Positions 60,160 through 64,000 of a stretch of 64,000 bases of DNA are shown in pieces. Position numbers and translations under genes: made by a program. Source of the DNA: Polyangiaceae bacterium (GTDB taxonomy: Bacteria > Myxococcota_A > Polyangia > Polyangiales > Polyangiaceae). Position 1 is the first letter of the stretch. Every line of letters begins with the position of its first letter. Location of the stretch: assembly GCA_020633235.1 (NCBI GenBank), contig JACKEA010000007.1, positions 434,001-498,000 on the forward strand, read 5' to 3'. The notes below the pieces were generated by a model. The model saw only the letters and a program-made list of their open reading frames with translations, did no database searches and was not told where the DNA came from.

Positions 60160-60924
60160 ATGTTCCGTGTCATAATCAGCGCCTTGCGAAAGGTGTGGGT
60201 GCTCCTCGCCGGAATCGCCGCCGGCTGCAGCTTGTTCCCTGAGACGCCACCTCGCGTGTCTGAGGAAGGGGGCAGCGGTGTGGGTGGGGGTGGTAGCGCT
60301 GGGCTCGGAGGTTTGGGTGGGGAAGCGGGGGCCGCAGGTAGTGGTGGCGTGGCGGGGAGCGACGGCGGCTGTCCGACGCAGACCGTGACTCTGGAGGCGA
60401 CGGCGGATACCTACATCGCGAACGTGCCGCCGAACTCCACCCACGGCGGCGAAGACGTCTTGGAGCTGCGGGCGTTCAGCCCGGGCGCAGGTCACCGCGC
60501 GTTGGTGCGCTTCGACTTGTCATCCATTCCCGCCGGCGTGGCGATAACCCACGCCACGCTCGAGCTCACCCTCGTGCTCAACGAAGGAGCCTCCCATGAC
60601 GTGGGCGTGCACCGAGCGGCACAAGACTGGACGGAGTCCGCGTCCTGGAACAAGTACGATGGCCAGAGTTCGTGGGTCAGCGGTGGGGAGTTCATGGCCG
60701 TGCCCGTCGATTTCCAGGTCGTGGACGGATCCACTCAAGTGGGGACGCAGGTGGGTTGGGACGTGACCACCGATGTCATCGACACCGCGCCGTTCGGGTG
60801 GTTGGTCAAGGACGAGAACGACAACGTCTTGAACGGCGAACGCTTGCACTTTGCGAGCCGGGAATCGGCCACCGCCGCAGATCGTCCGAAGCTCGCGGTG
60901 TCCTTCGAAAGCTGCGCGGATTAG
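60160..60924 (+). CDS. lipoprotein with DNRLRE-type beta domain
   Basis: A 254-aa lipoprotein: LRKVWVLLAGIAAGC gives lipobox IAAGC, then a Gly/Ala linker. The ~180-residue domain matches the DNRLRE/CBM96 pattern: VTLEATADTYIANVPPNSTH, ALVRFDLSSIPAGVAITHAT, LELTLVLNE, and the closing LHFASRESATAADRPKLAVS. Such modules are found on surface proteins and may bind carbohydrate. The start could be ATG 60160 or TTG 60184 (MRKVWVLLAGIAAGC), since the divergent FHA frame also claims this DNA. Confidence 0.8.
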   Translation: MFRVIISALRKVWVLLAGIAAGCSLFPETPPRVSEEGGSGVGGGGSAGLGGLGGEAGAAGSGGVAGSDGGCPTQTVTLEATADTYIANVPPNSTHGGEDVLELRAFSPGAGHRALVRFDLSSIPAGVAITHATLELTLVLNEGASHDVGVHRAAQDWTESASWNKYDGQSSWVSGGEFMAVPVDFQVVDGSTQVGTQVGWDVTTDVIDTAPFGWLVKDENDNVLNGERLHFASRESATAADRPKLAVSFESCAD

Positions 60925-60980
60925 CGTCCCCTGTTTACACCCCTAGCCAGCTTCGCTAAGCCGCGAAGCCGGAGGTTTTC

Positions 60981-61520
60981 ATGCGCGTCATTTCGATCCG
61001 TTCGTCGGCCCTGGTGTTCGCTGCGCTGCTCGGTGCCGCTTGTGGTGGAGGCCAGCCCGAGCCCGCCACGCCGGAGCCCACTCCGCCGCCGGAGCCCACG
61101 ATGACCGCCGAGCCTGCCCCGGAACCCGAGCCCGCCCCGGAGCCCACTCCCGAGCCCGCCGCTCCCACTTGGGAGACGATGAATCACGATCAGCGCGTGG
61201 AGCTGATGAAGACGGTCGTGGTGCCGAAGATGGGCGCGCTGTTCAAAGAGTTCGACGGCAAGAAGTTCGAGAAGTTCGGATGCACCACGTGTCACGGGGC
61301 CGGCGCGAAGGAGGGCAAGTTCGACATGCCCAATCCATCCCTGCCCAAGCTGAGCACGAAGGATCACTTTGCCAAGCACATGAAGAAGTCACCCAAGATG
61401 ACCAAGTTCATGATGGAGAAGGTGGTCCCCGAGATGGCATCCGCGCTGGGCGAGGAGCCGTTCAATCCGGAGACCGGCAAGGGCTTTGGTTGTGGCGGCT
61501 GCCACACCATGGCCGAGTAG
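60981..61520 (+). CDS. lipoprotein with Pro/Glu linker and two CxxCH motifs
   Basis: A 179-aa lipoprotein: MRVISIRSSALVFAALLGAA then Cys (LGAAC), followed by a ~45-residue Pro/Glu-rich linker (PEPTPPPEPTMTAEPAPEPE-type). The C-terminal domain contains CTTCHGAGAKEG (near residue 100) and CGGCHTMAE at the extreme C-terminus, with HFAKHMKKSPKMTKFMMEKV between them. Probable mono- or diheme c-type cytochrome, with Met residues available as axial ligands. Heme attachment is inferred from CxxCH. Electron carrier at the periplasmic face is likely. Precedes glgB by 88 nt. Confidence 0.82.
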   Translation: MRVISIRSSALVFAALLGAACGGGQPEPATPEPTPPPEPTMTAEPAPEPEPAPEPTPEPAAPTWETMNHDQRVELMKTVVVPKMGALFKEFDGKKFEKFGCTTCHGAGAKEGKFDMPNPSLPKLSTKDHFAKHMKKSPKMTKFMMEKVVPEMASALGEEPFNPETGKGFGCGGCHTMAE

Positions 61521-61608
61521 TGATCGCCGCGCGTTGAGCGAGAGCTGAGCTGGCACGAAGCGTGCTCGGTTGCCGAGCACACGCTCGTGATCTACGCACG
61601 GAACGGAC

Positions 61609-63810
61609 ATGACTGATCAAAGCACACGAATCGAGCCGGAAATGACCGGTGATGCCGACGCTCGCGCGCGCTTGGCCCGCGGCGAGCACCACGATCCGCA
61701 CTCCCTCTTGGGGGCCCATCCGCACGGAAAGGGCACCGTGGTGCGCTCTTTTCACCCAGATGCAACGGGCTGCGACTGCGTGGTCGATGGGGAAGTCTGC
61801 CCCATGCGTGCGGTGGGGGACGGGCTGTTCGTGGCATTTCTCCCCGAAAGAAGCGGACCGCTGTCGTATCGGCTGGTGTTTCGCTTCGACGACGGAAGCA
61901 CTTGGGAGCGCGACGATCCGTACCGCTTCCTGCCCACCCTCGGCGAGATGGACCTGTACCTGTTCGGCGAAGGCAATCACCGGAAGCTGTGGACGGTGCT
62001 GGGTGCCCATGTGCGGGAAGTGGATGGCGTGCGGGGCACCACGTTCGCGGTGTGGGCGCCAAACGCGCGACGTGTGAGCGTCGTCGGCGATTTCGACCGC
62101 TGGGACGGTCGCCTGATGCCGATGCGGACCCTGGGTGGATCCGGCGTGTGGGAGCTGTTCGTTCCTGGTGTGCTCGAGGGGCAGAAATACAAGTTCGAGA
62201 TCAAGACCCAGGACGGCGCGCTGAGGATCAAGACGGACCCCTACGCGCGTCAACTGGAGGTGCCGCCGGAGACGGCGAGCATCGTGGCGGAGACGCGCCA
62301 CGAATGGTCCGACTCCGAATGGATGACGGCGCGCGCGAAGCGCGACCCCCAGCGGGAGCCGATGAGCGTCTACGAGCTGCACATGGGCTCCTGGCGTCGA
62401 GTTCCGGAACAGGGCAACCGTTCGCTCTCCTATCGAGAGATCGCCGAGCCCTTGGTTCGTCACGTGAGCTCGCTCGGGTTTACCCACATCGAGCTGATGC
62501 CCCTCGCGGAGCATCCGTTCTACGGCTCTTGGGGCTACCAGGTGTCCGGCTACTATGCCCCCACGGGTCGCTACGGATCCCCGGACGACTTGCGTTGGTT
62601 CGTGGACTACTGCCACCAGCACGGCGTTGGCGTGATCCTCGACTGGGTGCCGGCCCACTTCCCGAAGGACGACTTCGCCCTGCGCCGCTTCGACGGCACC
62701 GCGCTCTACGAGCACGACGATCCACGTCGCGGCGAGCACCCGGACTGGGGCACGCTGATCTTCAACTACGGCCGCGCGGAGGTGCGGAACTTCCTGATGG
62801 CCAACGCTCTGTACTGGCTGAAAGAGTTCCACATCGACGCCCTGCGCGTGGATGCCGTGGCCTCCATGCTGTATCTCGACTACAGCCGCAAGGAAGGCGA
62901 GTGGGTCCCCAACCAGTACGGTGGTCGCGAGAACATCGAGGCCATCGATTTCCTGAAGGCGGTGAACCACATCATCACGGAAGAGGTGCCGGGCGCCTTC
63001 ACCGTGGCGGAGGAGTCCACGGCTTGGGGTGGGGTCACCCGGCCGGCCGTCGAAGGTGGCTTGGGCTTCACCTTCAAGTGGAACATGGGCTGGATGCACG
63101 ACACGCTGAAGTTCTTCGCGCTGGATCCGGTGCATCGCCGCTACCACCAGGATCAGATCACCTTTGCGATGATCTACGAGTTCCACGAGCGCTTCATCAA
63201 TTCCATCTCCCACGACGAAGTGGTGCACGGGAAGGGCTCGCTCGTTTCCAAGATGCCCGGAGACGAGTGGCAAAAGCACGCCAACTTGCGCTTGCTGCTC
63301 GCCTATCAGTACACGCGGCCCGGCAAGCAGCTCGTGTTCATGGGCACGGAGATCGCCCAGGAGAGCGAGTGGAACCACGAAGGTAGCGTGGATTGGCACC
63401 TGCTCGACGATCCCAAACGCCAAGCATTGATGCGTTTCATCGAACGCTTGGGCAAGCTGTACTTGGAAACGCCGGCTCTGTGGCGGGACGACCCGAGTCA
63501 CGAATGCTTCGAGTGGATCGATGCCGCGGACAGCGCCAACTCCGTGATGTCCTACCTGCGGAAGGCGGGTGACCAGCACGTGTTGGTGGTGATGAACATG
63601 ACCCCCGTGCCGCGGCCGGACTATCGGATCGGGGCTCCATCTGCGGGGCGCTACCGAGAGCTGCTCTCCACGGACGATTCGGAGTTCGGTGGCAGCGAGC
63701 TCACCACCAAGAAGGAAGTCCACACCGAGCCGGTTCCCATCCACGGGCGCGGGCAGTCGTTCTTGTTGGACCTGCCACCCTTGGGGGCCTTGGTGTTGGC
63801 ACCCGGCTGA
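61609..63810 (+). CDS. glgB: 1,4-alpha-glucan branching enzyme GlgB
   Basis: A 733-aa GH13_9 branching enzyme that introduces alpha-1,6 links into alpha-glucan. It has the long form: N1 domain (HHDPHSLLGAHPHGKGTVVR, ~27-125) plus CBM48 (TTFAVWAPNARRVSVVGDFD, ~140-235) before the catalytic barrel. Active-site blocks: ELMPLAEHPFYGSWGYQVSG, nucleophile Asp in DALRVDAVASMLYLDYSR, Glu in FTVAEESTAW, Asp in SISHDEVVHGKGSL. A characteristic RxxGGRENIEAIDFL-type segment is present as NQYGGRENIEAIDFLK. Works with GlgE on the polymer made from maltose-1-phosphate and is opposed by GlgX. Confidence 0.97.
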   Translation: MTDQSTRIEPEMTGDADARARLARGEHHDPHSLLGAHPHGKGTVVRSFHPDATGCDCVVDGEVCPMRAVGDGLFVAFLPERSGPLSYRLVFRFDDGSTWERDDPYRFLPTLGEMDLYLFGEGNHRKLWTVLGAHVREVDGVRGTTFAVWAPNARRVSVVGDFDRWDGRLMPMRTLGGSGVWELFVPGVLEGQKYKFEIKTQDGALRIKTDPYARQLEVPPETASIVAETRHEWSDSEWMTARAKRDPQREPMSVYELHMGSWRRVPEQGNRSLSYREIAEPLVRHVSSLGFTHIELMPLAEHPFYGSWGYQVSGYYAPTGRYGSPDDLRWFVDYCHQHGVGVILDWVPAHFPKDDFALRRFDGTALYEHDDPRRGEHPDWGTLIFNYGRAEVRNFLMANALYWLKEFHIDALRVDAVASMLYLDYSRKEGEWVPNQYGGRENIEAIDFLKAVNHIITEEVPGAFTVAEESTAWGGVTRPAVEGGLGFTFKWNMGWMHDTLKFFALDPVHRRYHQDQITFAMIYEFHERFINSISHDEVVHGKGSLVSKMPGDEWQKHANLRLLLAYQYTRPGKQLVFMGTEIAQESEWNHEGSVDWHLLDDPKRQALMRFIERLGKLYLETPALWRDDPSHECFEWIDAADSANSVMSYLRKAGDQHVLVVMNMTPVPRPDYRIGAPSAGRYRELLSTDDSEFGGSELTTKKEVHTEPVPIHGRGQSFLLDLPPLGALVLAPG

Positions 63811-63849
63811 GTCTTGCGGCGCGCACGGATCGGTCCTAGTCGAGACTGC

Positions 63850-64000
63850 ATGAAGCAGCCGTTCAAGACCGACCTGGAAGCCATCCGCAAGCGCGCGCGA
63901 GAAAAGATGTCCGACGGCGCCGTGACCGGCGCGTACCTCGCGGACCGCGAGAAGGTCATCGACGTACTGAACGACGTTCTCGCCACCGAGATCGTGTGTG
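63850..64000 (+). CDS. ferritin-like / bacterioferritin-type protein, 5' fragment
   Basis: The first 50 codons of a gene that leaves the window: MKQPFKTDLEAIRKRAREKM then SDGAVTGAYLADREKVIDVL and NDVLATEIVC. The ADRExVIxxLNxxLATEIVC segment is the first helix of a ferritin-like diiron four-helix bundle, with the metal Glu expected in ATEIV. Start ATG 63850 lies 39 nt after glgB. Iron storage or oxidative-stress protein is likely; the remainder is outside the window. Confidence 0.72.
   Translation, partial: MKQPFKTDLEAIRKRAREKMSDGAVTGAYLADREKVIDVLNDVLATEIVC

Overview
The window is 64 kb of GC-rich, densely coding DNA (about 50 genes, no gap over about 200 bases) from a Gram-negative bacterium. 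It is most likely a myxobacterium (Myxococcota, probably a Polyangia/Sorangium-type lineage). The basis is the large number of predicted lipoproteins with Gly/Ala/Ser-rich linkers after the lipobox, an IgGFc-binding-domain lipoprotein, an eukaryotic-type Ser/Thr kinase next to PEGA/TPR and FHA proteins, and large outer-membrane proteins. No rRNA, tRNA, CRISPR array or recognisable transposase or integrase was seen, so no genus is claimed.

Layout. 1-5.8 kb: the end of a lipoprotein gene and an outer-membrane barrel gene; a translationally coupled sugar-nucleotide epimerase / flippase-like membrane protein / lipoprotein operon; class I fumarase. 6.0-19.2 kb: an AraC-type regulator and then a complete class I lanthipeptide cluster (66-aa precursor, LanB, LanC, a 1766-aa fused double ABC transporter with C39 peptidase, HlyD-type adaptor, stand-alone SpaB_C protein). 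This block is bounded by 100-nt imperfect direct repeats. 19.2-21.4 kb: two lipoproteins. 21.4-28.7 kb: an ECF sigma / small membrane protein / LTxxQ-sensor module resembling CnrH-CnrY-CnrX, divergent from a MacA-MacB-TolC type efflux operon. 28.8-33.3 kb: GlgE, an IgGFc-binding-domain lipoprotein and a small barrel. 33.4-36.1 kb: a bufferin-type operon (12-Cys duplicated precursor, MNIO/DUF692, DUF2063, CxxCH lipoprotein). 36.1-43.4 kb: lipoproteins, a phospholipase C-type phosphoesterase, a hybrid histidine kinase with a periplasmic solute-binding domain, a Nudix hydrolase. 43.5-48.9 kb: TreS-maltokinase fusion and GlgX. 49-55.8 kb: a lyase-like lipoprotein with a 15-bp minisatellite, 3-hydroxyacyl-CoA dehydrogenase, an EF-G paralogue, a methyltransferase, an EamA transporter, a YkgJ-type Cys-cluster protein. 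55.8-64 kb: amidase, TPR/PEGA protein, Ser/Thr kinase, FHA protein, two lipoproteins, GlgB and the start of a ferritin-like gene.

How the genes work together. GlgE, TreS-maltokinase, GlgB and GlgX together make up the GlgE route from trehalose/maltose-1-phosphate to branched alpha-glucan, dispersed over 35 kb. The lanthipeptide block contains everything needed for dehydration, cyclisation, leader removal and export. The bufferin operon would make a Cys-rich, MNIO-modified, probably lipid-anchored metal-binding protein. The sigma/sensor module and the MacAB-TolC operon lie back to back and may form an envelope-stress or metal response. The two strongest candidates for new biology are the single-chain double ABC exporter of the lanthipeptide cluster and the lipidated tandem bufferin with its cytochrome-like partner. 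A palindromic repeat family with a TTGTTGG end recurs in at least six intergenic or gene-end positions.
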